In this document: in pieces, positions 26,358 through 35,629 of the stretch
How the letters are laid out: each line of letters starts with the position of its first letter
How positions within the stretch are numbered: position 1 is the stretch's first letter
Assembly (NCBI RefSeq): GCF_024437655.1
Contig: NZ_JANBVF010000041.1
Coordinates: 1 to 50,286, forward strand
Direction: 5' to 3'
Source of the DNA: Chitinolyticbacter albus
GTDB taxonomy: Bacteria > Pseudomonadota > Gammaproteobacteria > Burkholderiales > Chitinibacteraceae
DNA length: 50,286 nt
Notes under the pieces: model-generated
What the model saw: the letters and a program-made list of their open reading frames with translations, nothing else
Database searches by the model: none
What the model was told of the DNA's origin: nothing
Position numbers and translations under genes: made by a program

Positions 26358-26807
26358 ATGAGACATTTCGCCCTTTCCTTGCTCCTGCTTGGCTTCAGTG
26401 CCGCGGCGGCTGCAGCCGATGATCCTTCGTCCTTGCTCGCCAAGGCCGGCCTTGCCGGCAAGGTCGAAGCCCATTGCAGCGCCCGATTCTTTGCCACCGC
26501 AACCCGTGCGACTGCGCTTGCCGTGCAAGGCAAGGATGGCAAGGCAGCCTATTACATGCTCGCCGAGGGCAAGGCCAGCTTGCTGGCAGCCTATCTGCCG
26601 GGAGCCGAGCTGCAGTGCCTGTCGCCGGCGCAAGTGGCAGAGCGTAATCGCAACATTGCGGACAGTGGAGGCATTCTCGAAGGGTATATCGCGCCGAATG
26701 GCAAACTGGACGTGGTATGCGGCTTCATCGACGATACCGAGGCGGCATGTTGGGGCTACGATCCCAAGCGTAAAACCGTGGTAAGCCGTGGCGGCTGGAT
26801 CACCTGA
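26358..26807 (+). CDS. Exported hypothetical protein
   Basis: 149 residues, signal peptide (about 1-20, AAAAAADD). Four Cys (AHCSARF, LQCLSP, VVCGF, AACWGYD) suggest disulfides in the periplasm. The ATG at 26358 begins the signal peptide; an in-frame ATG further up does not. No family recognised. Confidence 0.65.
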   Translation: MRHFALSLLLLGFSAAAAAADDPSSLLAKAGLAGKVEAHCSARFFATATRATALAVQGKDGKAAYYMLAEGKASLLAAYLPGAELQCLSPAQVAERNRNIADSGGILEGYIAPNGKLDVVCGFIDDTEAACWGYDPKRKTVVSRGGWIT

Positions 26808-26866
26808 TCACGGCCGGCATCCAGACCACTGCCACACCATGCCCATGGCGCGGCAGGACTATCCAT

Positions 26867-27325
26867 TCACTTGGCCGGCAATTCGAACACCAGCAAGGTT
26901 GACGTCGCCGACGCATACACCGTACCCGCCGCGTCAGTGATCCGCCCTTCGGTGAACGCCACGCGCTTGCCCACGGTGATCACTTTCGCCTCGGCGCGCA
27001 CCGTACCGGTCTGCGCAGTCATCGCCTTGTGGTACGCCACCTTCAGTTCCAGCGTGGTATAGCCCTGGGCGGCCGTCAGCGTGCTGTGTACGGCGCAGCC
27101 GCAGGCCGAATCGAGCAGCGTGGCGGCATAGCCACCGTGCACGGTGCCGAGCGGGTTGTAGGCGTGCGGTCCTGGCGTGCCGGCGAACACGGCACGGCCG
27201 GTTTCGATCTCGACCAGGTTGAAATCCAGCGTGTCGGCAATCGGCGGGCGGCGCCCGGCGGCGATCAGCGCCTGCAATTGTTGCAAACCGCTCAACTGGC
27301 CCTGGCTTTCCTCGAATACGTTCAT
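26867..27325 (-). CDS. PaaI-family hotdog thioesterase
   Basis: 152 residues. AYNPLGTVHGGYAATLLDSACGCAV is the hotdog active-site helix (HGG with a downstream Asp), and YTTLELKVAYHKAM is the second conserved strand. Members hydrolyse acyl- or aryl-CoA thioesters. The start overlaps the TetR stop by 4 bp, so they are co-translated. Confidence 0.88.
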   Translation of the reverse strand: MNVFEESQGQLSGLQQLQALIAAGRRPPIADTLDFNLVEIETGRAVFAGTPGPHAYNPLGTVHGGYAATLLDSACGCAVHSTLTAAQGYTTLELKVAYHKAMTAQTGTVRAEAKVITVGKRVAFTEGRITDAAGTVYASATSTLLVFELPAK

Positions 27326-27912
27326 GCTGATGGCTCCAGGTTGGGCGCCACCTGCAACGCAGCGGCAACGGCGGCGAGGATGTCCTGCGCCAGTTGGGGA
27401 TCACTGCTGCTGCGCGCCAGCACCTGCGCGCCAACCAGGCTCGCCAGCGCCACCAGCGCCTTGTCGCGCCGGGCGGCCTTGCTACGGCCGGGCAGCCATT
27501 CGGTGAAGCGCTCGATGATGCGAGCCAGACCACGCGTGGCGACCGAGCGCACCACCTCGCCCTGGCGTGCCACATCGCTGCCCAGCGCGGCAAACAAACA
27601 GCCCTCGCCTGGGCTTGCCCGGTGCAGGTCGGAAAGATAAGCCGCCGCCATCGCCGGCCACGGCCCTTCCGGGTGGGTGGCAGCGAGGCGATCCCAGTAG
27701 GCCAGGGTTTGCGCCAGCGCGCGCTCGCTCGCCTCGGCCATCAGCTCTTCCTTGGAGCCAAACTGGCCGTAGAAGCCGCCGTGGGTCAGCCCGGCGGCCT
27801 TCATCAGATCCGCCACGCCTATACCGTCAAAGCCGCGCTCGCGAAACAAGCGCGCGGCCACATCGACCACGCGCTCGCGATTGGCGACGGCCTGCTCCCG
27901 ACTTACTTTCAT
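27322..27912 (-). CDS. TetR-family transcriptional repressor
   Basis: 196 residues. DNA-binding helices at about 7-55 (RLFRERGFDGIGVADLMKAA then GLTHGGFYGQFGSKEELM). AGGAGG precedes the ATG at 27912; the upstream in-frame ATG lies inside the operator region. Divergent from the aldo-keto reductase, with repeated operator-like sites between, so it very likely represses both directions. Confidence 0.92.
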   Translation of the reverse strand: MKVSREQAVANRERVVDVAARLFRERGFDGIGVADLMKAAGLTHGGFYGQFGSKEELMAEASERALAQTLAYWDRLAATHPEGPWPAMAAAYLSDLHRASPGEGCLFAALGSDVARQGEVVRSVATRGLARIIERFTEWLPGRSKAARRDKALVALASLVGAQVLARSSSDPQLAQDILAAVAAALQVAPNLEPSA

Positions 27913-27928
27913 GGCGCACCCTCCTGTC

Positions 27929-27990
27929 ATGCCGTTCATCAGATGTCACTATACATGTCGTTCAACATTTATTTCAATGACGTTCGTCAT
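27929..27990. promoter_or_regulatory. Three-copy TetR operator motif
   Basis: ATGCCGTTCATCAG (27929), ATGTCGTTCAACAT (27955) and ATGACGTTCGTCAT (27977) share ATGNCGTTCNNCA. The third is nearly a perfect palindrome (AATGACG-TT-CGTCATT). Spacings are 26 and 22 bp, in the TetR/reductase divergent promoter. Confidence 0.65.
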
Positions 27991-28021
27991 TTAAATTGCA
28001 ACCACATCCAGGAGCCGCACC

Positions 28022-29077
28022 ATGAACTACGTCAGCTTTGGCCGCCGCACCGGCCTTCGTGTTTCCGAGATCGCGCTGGGCACCGGCAACTTCGGCAACG
28101 GCTGGGGCCATGGCGCGGAGCCTGACGAGGCACGCCGCATCTTCGAGGGTTATGTGGAAGCCGGCGGCAATTTCATCGATACCGCCGATGGCTACCAGGC
28201 CGGCCAGGCCGAGGTGCTGGTCGGCGAGTTGATCGCCAGCCAGCGTGACGATTTCGTGCTGGCGAGCAAATACACGCTGGGTGCGCGCCCCGGCCTCGGC
28301 GTCTCGGCCACCGGCAACAGCCGCAAGAACATGGTGCGCTCGGTGGAGGACAGCCTGAAGCGGCTGAGCACCGACCATATCGATCTCTACTGGGCGCACT
28401 TCGCCGACGCCCACACGCCGATCGAGGAAGTGCTCCGCGCTTTCGACGATCTGGTTCGCGCCGGCAAGATCCTCTACGCCGGGCTGTCCAACTTCCCGGC
28501 CTGGCGCGTGGCGCGCGCCGACGCGATCGCCGAGCTACGCGGCTACGTGCCCATTGCCGGCATCCAGGTGGAATACAGCCTGGTGCAGCGCTCGGCCGAG
28601 CGCGAGCTGCTACCAATGGTGGAAGCGCTGGGCCTCGGTGCCGCGTTGTGGTCGCCACTGGGCGGCGGCTTTCTCACCGGCAAGTACCGCAGCGGCGACA
28701 CCGGCCGGCTGCAGGGCCTGGGCATGCTAGTGCATACCGAGAAATCGGCGCGCGAAACGGCCATTCTCGATGCGCTGTTCGCCGTGGCCGAGGAGGCCGG
28801 CCGCACGCCCACCGAGGTGGCCATCGCCTGGATCCGCGCCAAGGCCGCCGCGTCGAGCACCGCGCTGATCCCCATCCTGGGCTCGCGCAACCGCGCCCAG
28901 CTCGACGCAACCTTGTCGGTACTGACGCTGGCGCTCACCCCCGAGCAGGTCGCCCGGCTCGACGAGGCCAGCGCGATCGAGCTCGGCACGCCGCACGAGC
29001 AGATCGCCAGTGTGAGCGAGGCGTTGGCGGGCGGTGTGCCGGAGCGGTTGTTGCCGCGCGCGTTGCCGGTGGCCTGA
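28022..29077 (+). CDS. Aldo-keto reductase (YajO/aryl-alcohol dehydrogenase-like)
   Basis: 351 residues. FIDTADGYQAGQAEVLVGEL carries the catalytic Asp and Tyr, LASKYTLG the Lys and DLYWAHFADAHTPIEEV the His. The C-terminal NADP site is IPILGSRNRAQL. Shine-Dalgarno CAGGAG. Controlled most probably by the divergent TetR gene. Natural substrate unknown. Confidence 0.9.
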   Translation: MNYVSFGRRTGLRVSEIALGTGNFGNGWGHGAEPDEARRIFEGYVEAGGNFIDTADGYQAGQAEVLVGELIASQRDDFVLASKYTLGARPGLGVSATGNSRKNMVRSVEDSLKRLSTDHIDLYWAHFADAHTPIEEVLRAFDDLVRAGKILYAGLSNFPAWRVARADAIAELRGYVPIAGIQVEYSLVQRSAERELLPMVEALGLGAALWSPLGGGFLTGKYRSGDTGRLQGLGMLVHTEKSARETAILDALFAVAEEAGRTPTEVAIAWIRAKAAASSTALIPILGSRNRAQLDATLSVLTLALTPEQVARLDEASAIELGTPHEQIASVSEALAGGVPERLLPRALPVA

Positions 29078-29201
29078 CCGGCCGGCGGCCAAGTTGCTGC
29101 TGTCACCTCATCGAAACAACGTGGTTTGTTTTGCCAACTATGCTGCAGTCATTTGCGGCGGCGCCACCCTGCCGCCGCGAACCGACCCGGAGGACACCAC
29201 C

Positions 29202-29726
29202 ATGCTCGGCCTCACCCCGCTCGGCACCATCCACACTGCCATCAGCCTCGTCGCCGTCGCCGCCGGCCTCGTTGCCCTGGTGCGCAACAAGCGCATCACC
29301 TGGCACAACACATTGGGCAAGACCTATGTGATCACCACCATCCTCACCTGTTTGACCGGCTTCGGCATCTTCCAGCACGGCGGCTTCGGCAAGCCGCATG
29401 CGCTCGGTGTGCTCACCCTGCTGGTGATCGCACTGGCGCTGGCGATACGCAACCGGCCAGAATTCAAGGCGTTGGCCACCGAGGCCGTCGCCTACAGCGC
29501 CACCTTCGCCTTCCACCTGATTCCGGCCGTGACCGAAACCACCACCCGGTTGCCGCTAGGCGCCCCGCTGCTGCCCAACGCCGACGCGCCGGAACTGCAA
29601 GTGTTCGCGGCAGTTCTGGCGGCACTGTTGCTGGTCGGCGCCGTATTGCAGGTGCGCAGGCTCAAGCGCATACAGGCGGGCGGATCGAGCCCTAGCCTCG
29701 CGGCACAGGGCGCAACGGCGGTTTAG
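29202..29726 (+). CDS. Small membrane protein (DUF2306-like)
   Basis: 174 residues, four predicted transmembrane segments (about 7-25, 42-55, 67-82, 135-155). WHNTLGKTYVITTILTCLTG resembles DUF2306-type membrane proteins, in which a conserved His/Arg pair faces the membrane. ATG at 29202 follows GGAGG. Confidence 0.65.
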   Translation: MLGLTPLGTIHTAISLVAVAAGLVALVRNKRITWHNTLGKTYVITTILTCLTGFGIFQHGGFGKPHALGVLTLLVIALALAIRNRPEFKALATEAVAYSATFAFHLIPAVTETTTRLPLGAPLLPNADAPELQVFAAVLAALLLVGAVLQVRRLKRIQAGGSSPSLAAQGATAV

Positions 29727-29753
29727 GTACGGACCAATCTAGCGGGTCGATGA

Positions 29754-29785
29754 AAAGACGGCACCTACAGGTGCCGCCTTCGCCT
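29754..29785. terminator. Bidirectional terminator between convergent genes
   Basis: AAAAGACGGCACC, loop TACA, GGTGCCGCCTT; lies between the DUF2306-like gene and the hydrolase. Confidence 0.75.
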
Positions 29786-29800
29786 TGAACCGGGCTGGGG

Positions 29801-30625
29801 TCAGCCTTGCAGGAAGAACAGCAAATCGGCGTTCAGTTTGTCCTTGTGGGTGTCAGTCAGCCCGTGCGGCGCACCTGGATAGACCACCAGCTTGGCGCCC
29901 CGCACCAGCTCGGCCGAACGGCGGGCGCTGGTCTCGATCGGCACGATCTGGTCGTCGTCGCCATGCAGGATCAGCGTGGGCACGTCGATCTTCTTCAGGT
30001 CTTCCTCAAAATTGGTTTCGGAGAAGGCCTTGATGCAGTCATAGGCATTCTTGTGCCCGGCCTGCATGCCCTGGCGCCAGAACGAATCGATCATGCCTTG
30101 CGATGCCTTGGCACCATCCCGGTTGAAGCCAAAGAACGGCCCGCTCGCCAAATCCTGGTAAAGCGTGGAGCGATCGGCGAGCGAGGACCGGCGCAAGCCA
30201 TCGAAAACCTCGATGGGCACACCATGGGGATTGACCTCGTTCTTTACCATCTGCGGCGGTACGGCGGCAATCAGCCCCACCTTGGCGACGCGCGCAGTGC
30301 CGTGCCGGCCGATATAGCGCGCCACCTCGCCGCCGCCGGTGGAAAAGCCCAGCAGCACCACGTCGCGCAGGTCGAGGAACTCGATCAGCTGGGCCAGATC
30401 GTCGGCATAGGTGTCCATCTCGTTGCCATGCCAGGGCTGGCTGGAGCGGCCATGACCGCGCCGATCATGCGCGATGCAGCGAAAACCGCGCTCGGCAAGG
30501 AACAACATCTGCGCCTCCCAGCTATCGGCATTCAACGGCCAGCCGTGGCTGAACACCACCGGCTGCCCGCTGCCCCAGTCCTTGAAATAGATTTCGGTAC
30601 CGTCTCGCGTGGTGAACGTGCTCAT
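29801..30625 (-). CDS. Alpha/beta hydrolase (non-haem haloperoxidase/arylesterase type)
   Basis: 274 residues. Oxyanion [10 protein letters not shown], nucleophile elbow [11 protein letters not shown] (Ser about 97), acid in [12 protein letters not shown] and base His in [10 protein letters not shown]. The Ser-Asp-His order and [13 protein letters not shown] motifs are those of cofactor-free chloroperoxidase/arylesterases. Start at 30625 chosen by family length; the longer frame upstream is not coding. Confidence 0.92.
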   Translation of the reverse strand: MSTFTTRDGTEIYFKDWGSGQPVVFSHGWPLNADSWEAQMLFLAERGFRCIAHDRRGHGRSSQPWHGNEMDTYADDLAQLIEFLDLRDVVLLGFSTGGGEVARYIGRHGTARVAKVGLIAAVPPQMVKNEVNPHGVPIEVFDGLRRSSLADRSTLYQDLASGPFFGFNRDGAKASQGMIDSFWRQGMQAGHKNAYDCIKAFSETNFEEDLKKIDVPTLILHGDDDQIVPIETSARRSAELVRGAKLVVYPGAPHGLTDTHKDKLNADLLFFLQG

Positions 30626-30824
30626 GGCAACACTCCGATGCAGCGGCCGTCTGGCCGGATGGGGAAACAGGGCGTATGCCGTACGCGGCGAGCGCCCTGA
30701 TAGCGAAATGCGGGGGAACGACAGCGAAACCGACCCGCCAGCGCAGCATAGCCAGCGGAAAGTTACAAAGGCTTGTCCATTTCGCGGATCGATCGCTTGA
30801 GGCAACGCAGCAAGCGCCGTACCT

Positions 30825-31016
30825 GCTACCGGGCTCGCCGCTGCCGACACGCGTCGCTGCCCTGTAAAATGCGGTGTTTGGCCCAAGCGGGCAGGAATCA
30901 TCGTGCAGATCCCCATCCAGACCGTCGCCCCCGGCGTTGCTCGGCAAGGCCGAAGCCGCCGCCATCCGTGGCGTGCGCGTGCAGTCGCTGATCCCACCGA
31001 TGACGCAGCTATGGAC
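30825..31016 (+). pseudogene. Decayed copy of the radical-SAM gene leader and start
   Basis: About 190 bp matches 24138-24331 closely, including CCCTGTAAAATGC, GGCCC-A-GCGGGCAGGA, the GTGCAGATC start and CTGATCCC-CCGATGACGCAGC. A one-base shift breaks the frame after about 15 codons, and homology stops at 31011. The rest of the 612-bp gap (30626-31238) holds the hydrolase promoter and no gene. Confidence 0.8.
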
Positions 31017-31238
31017 GGCTTTCCTTGCGGTGTGTATTGCGCCCTGAGCCAGCGGCTCTTCGACATTGCGCAGCTCAGCGGCAGCGTCACCGCCATTTTC
31101 TGCGCAAGCCACGCCTGATGCAGACCTGTGACGACTCCAGGGGGGACGCAACACATCATTACGCAATATTTACAAATTAATTGCCTTTACAGTAGCCTTC
31201 GCGCCTATCCCCTCGACCGCACTAACTAGAACTCCGCG

Positions 31239-32912
31239 ATGCAAGCGCCTACTGCCTCTTTCGACTCCTCCTCCACCACTCCCGAAGATCTGTTGCCACT
31301 GCTGGTAGCTGGCGGATTCCTGCCTCAGGAGCAGCCGGCCTTGGCCGATTTGCAAGCTGTATCGCCGGAACAAAAGGCCGTACTTCAGCAAGGTGGTATC
31401 CGCGCCGTGCTCGACTGGTTGATCGACCATCTCTACTGTTCGCGCGATGCCGAAGCCGCGGCGCTGGACCGTTTGCTCGATCCGGCCGAGGAATTGAATA
31501 GCAAACAGTTGCTGGCTTTCCTACCGATCGCTCCGCAGCAGATAGGACGCCGCATCCAATGGCTGTCGCTGGCCGAGCTACAAGGCGAAGGCTTTCTGGA
31601 TGATCTGGAAGGCGCGCGCCAACGTCTGCAGCAGGATGCGCAGCTATCGAGCGCCGATCCCTCTGTACGCAAGCTCCTCGACTGGGCGCAGCAGCAGGGA
31701 TTTACCGATCAGGACCGCATCACCGCAGCATTGAGCCGGCTGCTCGCCCGCATCCAGGACGATGAGGAGGCGCTGCTGTACTGGCGTGAGCTGGACCCAG
31801 CTGCCGTCGACGCGATGCTATTGCGCCTGCGCTGGCAAGCAGGCGTGAACCAGCTCAGCCAATTCGGTTACATCGAGCCGGCGCAGCGCAAGGCGCTGAT
31901 CGCCTCATCCGAGCCCATTCCAGCACAAGCCGCAACGCTCGCCGGCCTCCTGGCCTGGCTACAGGAGCAGGGGGGGATCAGCGCAGCGGCGTGTACTGAG
32001 CGCACGCGCGAACTCTGCCTGGCCCAAAGAGACACCCCCAACCTGCGTGCGCTGGAATTCCTCGCCGAGATCGCACCGCAAGGGGTGGAGGAAATCGTGC
32101 AGTTCCATGAGCTGCGGCGGCACAGCGAATCGCGCCGCGCACTGCTCAACACCGTGGCGTTCTTTGCGCTGCTCGTGATCGGTGGGCTGATCTACCTGTT
32201 CTGGCCGGTGCGCGCGCCCAGCTGCGACGACAGCGATACCAAGGCCACGCTGGAAAAAATGTGGTTCACCACCTCGGTGCAAACCAGCACGCAACGGCTG
32301 CTGCAGGGTGACAAAGCGATCCCCTCGCACAGTTTCAAGGACATGGGCGAGCTCGGCTACGACGAGGAGAGCGACACGCGCGCCTGCAAGGTCACGCTGG
32401 TGATGGATGGCGAACCCAGCCCGCTCGGCTTCCTGATCCACCCGGCCGACAAGGGCGACGGCGACAACTACCAGGTGCAGATGCGCCCGCTGGAATACGT
32501 AACCGTACGTTTCGGCAAGAACGCCTATGCGCGCGATCTTGGTCAACCGCTTGGCGCTGCCGCGCTCGACACGGCCGTGCGCGACGGCATCCAGCAGATC
32601 AACGAGAGCAGTACCGCGCTGCGCCGCCTGCACCAGGACGACGCCGAAGACCCCGTGCTCGGCGTGCTGCCGACGGCCAATTGCAGCAAGCTCGCCGGTG
32701 GCTTGCAATCCTGCGCGGTGTTGATCGACTACGACGATGCGCTGCAGAGCCTCGTTGGCGGATCGGGATTGGTCCAGCTACATGCCAAGGTCACACTGCA
32801 GCAGAGCGCCGGACAATGGCGCGTCACCGAACATTTCGCCGAGGAGTTCGCCAAAGCGCTGCTCGAGACGCGTATGGCGCATCTGCCGGGCAAATCCGCC
32901 GCGCCCAAATAA
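31239..32912 (+). CDS. Large single-pass membrane protein of unknown function
   Basis: 557 residues. A helical, Leu/Gln/Ala-rich cytoplasmic part (1-300) with repeat-like blocks (LLDWAQQQGF, LLAWLQEQGG) precedes one transmembrane segment (about 306-326, TVAFFALLVIGGLIYLFW). A C-terminal domain with three Cys (APSCDDSD, TRACKVT, ANCSKLAGGLQSCAVL) is probably periplasmic. No family recognised. Followed after 38 bp by two small paralogous membrane proteins, a likely operon. Confidence 0.75.
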   Translation: MQAPTASFDSSSTTPEDLLPLLVAGGFLPQEQPALADLQAVSPEQKAVLQQGGIRAVLDWLIDHLYCSRDAEAAALDRLLDPAEELNSKQLLAFLPIAPQQIGRRIQWLSLAELQGEGFLDDLEGARQRLQQDAQLSSADPSVRKLLDWAQQQGFTDQDRITAALSRLLARIQDDEEALLYWRELDPAAVDAMLLRLRWQAGVNQLSQFGYIEPAQRKALIASSEPIPAQAATLAGLLAWLQEQGGISAAACTERTRELCLAQRDTPNLRALEFLAEIAPQGVEEIVQFHELRRHSESRRALLNTVAFFALLVIGGLIYLFWPVRAPSCDDSDTKATLEKMWFTTSVQTSTQRLLQGDKAIPSHSFKDMGELGYDEESDTRACKVTLVMDGEPSPLGFLIHPADKGDGDNYQVQMRPLEYVTVRFGKNAYARDLGQPLGAAALDTAVRDGIQQINESSTALRRLHQDDAEDPVLGVLPTANCSKLAGGLQSCAVLIDYDDALQSLVGGSGLVQLHAKVTLQQSAGQWRVTEHFAEEFAKALLETRMAHLPGKSAAPK

Positions 32913-32950
32913 GCACACCTCCAACCCGCACACCGCAGGAGCCGCCCGCG

Positions 32951-33388
32951 ATGCAACAGCAAGCCCCCCTTTCGATCAACCGCTACGTCTGGATGGCCGG
33001 CGCTGGCTATGTCGCGATCTCCATTGCAATTGGCATCGTGGTCACGCTGCTGGGAATGAAAAACAACATCAGCCTGCATGGAGCGACCAGCCTTACCGCC
33101 GGCATGCTCGCGGCGTGGCGCTTCGTGGTGGAGCAGCAGCGTCAGCCTGCAAAGACCGAAACGCACCAATTCGCGCTGCGCACCTCGGCCCTGATCGGCT
33201 TGCTGTCGCTGCTGGTCATCGCCTTGGTCTTGTTGGCCTTTGATATCACCCAGCAAGCCGGTACCGGCGCGTTCATCGCCATCATGTTGGGTGTCGTCGC
33301 CGTGCTGAGCTTCATCACCTACTGGATACTGCGCTGGTCGTTCAACTGGTTTGCGGCACAGCAGCTCAAGCAGCGGCCGTCGCGATAG
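32951..33388 (+). CDS. Small membrane protein, ABZJ_00895-like, copy 1
   Basis: 145 residues, about four transmembrane segments. SINRYVWMAGAGYVAISIAI, LTAGMLAAWRFVVEQQR and FITYWILRWSFNWFA recur in the next gene. The INRYVW start and YW-LRW end fit the ABZJ_00895 family of uncharacterised membrane proteins. Confidence 0.75.
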   Translation: MQQQAPLSINRYVWMAGAGYVAISIAIGIVVTLLGMKNNISLHGATSLTAGMLAAWRFVVEQQRQPAKTETHQFALRTSALIGLLSLLVIALVLLAFDITQQAGTGAFIAIMLGVVAVLSFITYWILRWSFNWFAAQQLKQRPSR

Positions 33389-33414
33389 TTGTCCCATCGA
33401 TAGAGCCCGTCACG

Positions 33415-33894
33415 ATGCAACAAATCACCCCCCGTTCGATCAACCGCTACGTCTGGATAGCCGGCGGCGGCTATGTCGCGGTGCATATCGCCCTTGCAGT
33501 TGTGATAGTGCTCGCGCCCGGGGGTAATGCGTTTGCCAACGCCTTTGCGCTGCTTGGCGTCTTCTTCCTCAATCCGATCCTGCCTTTGGTTCTCGGCTAT
33601 GCTGCCGGCATGCTTGCGGCGTGGCGCTTCGCAAAGGAGGAGCAGCGCTACCCTGGGGAGGTCGAAACGCGTCAGTTTGCGCAGCGCACCTCGATGGCGC
33701 TCACGTGGATCTGGATGCTGGAGAGCGTCGTGGGGATGTTGGTCATGAAGGTGCCGGACGTGGCGTTTGCCCTAGCCACACTCGCCGCCCTCGTCATCCT
33801 TGGCATACTTGCAATCATTACCTACTGGATACTGCGCTGGTCGTTCGGCTGGTACGCAAAGCTGCGACTCGAGCAACAGCAGGCTGCGCGCTAA
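33415..33894 (+). CDS. Small membrane protein, ABZJ_00895-like, copy 2
   Basis: 159 residues, paralogue of the preceding gene (SINRYVWIAGGGYVA, GMLAAWRFAKEEQR, IITYWILRWSFGWYA) with a longer first loop. A tandem duplication 26 bp apart. Function unknown. Confidence 0.75.
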   Translation: MQQITPRSINRYVWIAGGGYVAVHIALAVVIVLAPGGNAFANAFALLGVFFLNPILPLVLGYAAGMLAAWRFAKEEQRYPGEVETRQFAQRTSMALTWIWMLESVVGMLVMKVPDVAFALATLAALVILGILAIITYWILRWSFGWYAKLRLEQQQAAR

Positions 33895-33950
33895 CGTCTC
33901 AGCTTCATATCAGACGCCCCCGCTTTCACGGGGCGGGCACGATGGATGGT

Positions 33951-34278
33951 TTATTCATCGCGGACCGGAGAGGCGATCGCGCCAGTTCGTTTGCTAATGA
34001 GCAAGCCGAGACTGGGTACGCCGGAATAGCCGAACTGTCCCTCAACAATCCAGGATTCCTGGTGTTTCAGCAAGACCCGAGTAGTGGCCACAACCGACGT
34101 GCTGCAGGAAGTACGCCTCGGCAATTTCATTGGCCTCGGAACGGCTGATGCCATCAGAAGCATCGACATATTGCAGCAAGCTGGAAAGCGTCGCGGACGG
34201 CATGCGCAATGGCGAATCGCCTGCGATTGCGAACATCGAAAGCGCTGCAAAGACGAGAAGTGCTGGCGTTCTTCTCAC
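33951..34278 (-). pseudogene. Small exported protein, frameshifted
   Basis: From a GTG at 34278 it reads a short signal-like stretch, then SPLRMPSATLSSLLQYVDAS, then EANEIAEAYFLQHVGCGHYS, and hits a stop. The neighbouring frame continues sensibly with ESWIVEGQFGYSGVPSLGLL, then ISKRTGAIASP, up to 33951. The break is near 34052-34065. The combined product resembles small exported proteins with a YGxxG-P-…DK-TG C-terminal sheet. Decay or assembly error. Confidence 0.55.
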
Positions 34279-34475
34279 GGGGCCAATGTAAAGGCCAGGC
34301 GGCGGGAGCGCAAAACGCGTAGGGAACGCGTAAACGCAGCGTGCACTCGATTGGGCATTCGCCACCACAAGCCGTCGTTACCCATTCTGGTTCTGCGGTA
34401 TGCACCGGCCTAATAGAGCGAAGCAGGATGAAAGCCCGTCCTGTGTCGATCGGGTTTTGATGACGTGCACGCCTT

Positions 34476-35615
34476 TCAGCTCGTTTTCAGCGCCAACGTC
34501 GCCGCGATATTGCGGGCTACCCGTGCCAGATTGTCGTGTGCGCCGGCGAGGGCCTCTTCAAGCGGCATTGCCTTGTGCACGCAATCGAAGACCGCATCGA
34601 TGCCATGCTCGTGCACCACGTCGACGTCCTCGCGCAAACAGCCGCCGATCGCAATCACCGGCAGGTTGAAGCGCTTGGCCAGCTTGGCTACCCCGATCGG
34701 CGTCTTGCCGAAGATGGTCTGTCCATCGAGCCGCCCCTCACCGGTGATGACGAGGTCGGCGCCGGCCAGGATCGATTCCAGCGCGCAGGCGTCGAGCACG
34801 ATATCGACGCCGCGGCGCAGCTTGCCGTTGAAGAACGCGAGCGAGGCGGCACCCATGCCACCGGCGGCCCCGGCGCCTGAGGCGGTTTCCACCTCGCGCC
34901 CGAGTTGCTCGCGAATGACGCGGGCGTAGTTGCCCAGCGCTTGATCGAGCTTGGCCACCATCTCCGGCGTTGCCCCCTTTTGTGGGCCAAAGACGGCCGA
35001 CGCGCCGCGAGGGCCGGTCAGCGGGTTGTCAACGTCGCAGGCGATCTCGAAATTGCATTCGGCGATCCGCGCGTCGAACCCGGTGAGGTCGATCCGTTCG
35101 AGCCGGGTGAGTGCTGCACCGCCCACCGGCAGATCCTGCGCTGCCGCGTCGAGGAAGCGGGCCCCCAGCGCACGCAGCATACCGGTGCCGCCATCGTTGG
35201 TTGCCGAACCGCCGATTGCGAGGATGAAGTGGCGGGCGCCGCTGTCGAGCGCCGCGCGGATCAGCTGGCCGGTCCCTTCGGTCGAGGTGACCAAGGGGTT
35301 GCGCTGCGCTGCCGGCACCAGGGCGATCCCGCTGGCTGCGGCCATTTCGATGACAGCCGTTTTGCCGTCGCCCAACATGCCCCAGACTGCGTCGACCTGC
35401 TCGCCCAGCGGCCCCAATACCGGGAACCGATGACGCGTACCGCCGGTGGCGTCGACAAGCGCGTCAAGCGTGCCTTCGCCGCCATCTGCGACCGGAACTT
35501 CAACCAGCTCGACGCCGGGCAGCAAAGGCCGCATGGCCTCGGCGATCGTGTGGGCCACATCAAGCGCGCTCAGTGTTTCCTTGAACGAGTCGGGTGCAAT
35601 GACGATCTTCTTCAT
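34476..35615 (-). CDS. garK: Glycerate kinase (glycerate 2-kinase type)
   Basis: 379 residues. Starts MKKIVIAPDSFKETLSA; PVADGGEGTLDAL, AIGGSATNDGGTGML, CDVDNPLTGPRGAS and ITGEGRLDGQT are the GarK/GlxK signatures. Phosphorylates D-glycerate from glyoxylate, glucarate or galactarate breakdown. Lies 14 bp after the transporter stop on the same strand: one operon for glycerate uptake and activation. Confidence 0.93.
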   Translation of the reverse strand: MKKIVIAPDSFKETLSALDVAHTIAEAMRPLLPGVELVEVPVADGGEGTLDALVDATGGTRHRFPVLGPLGEQVDAVWGMLGDGKTAVIEMAAASGIALVPAAQRNPLVTSTEGTGQLIRAALDSGARHFILAIGGSATNDGGTGMLRALGARFLDAAAQDLPVGGAALTRLERIDLTGFDARIAECNFEIACDVDNPLTGPRGASAVFGPQKGATPEMVAKLDQALGNYARVIREQLGREVETASGAGAAGGMGAASLAFFNGKLRRGVDIVLDACALESILAGADLVITGEGRLDGQTIFGKTPIGVAKLAKRFNLPVIAIGGCLREDVDVVHEHGIDAVFDCVHKAMPLEEALAGAHDNLARVARNIAATLALKTS

Positions 35616-35629
35616 GGTCGGGACTCCGC

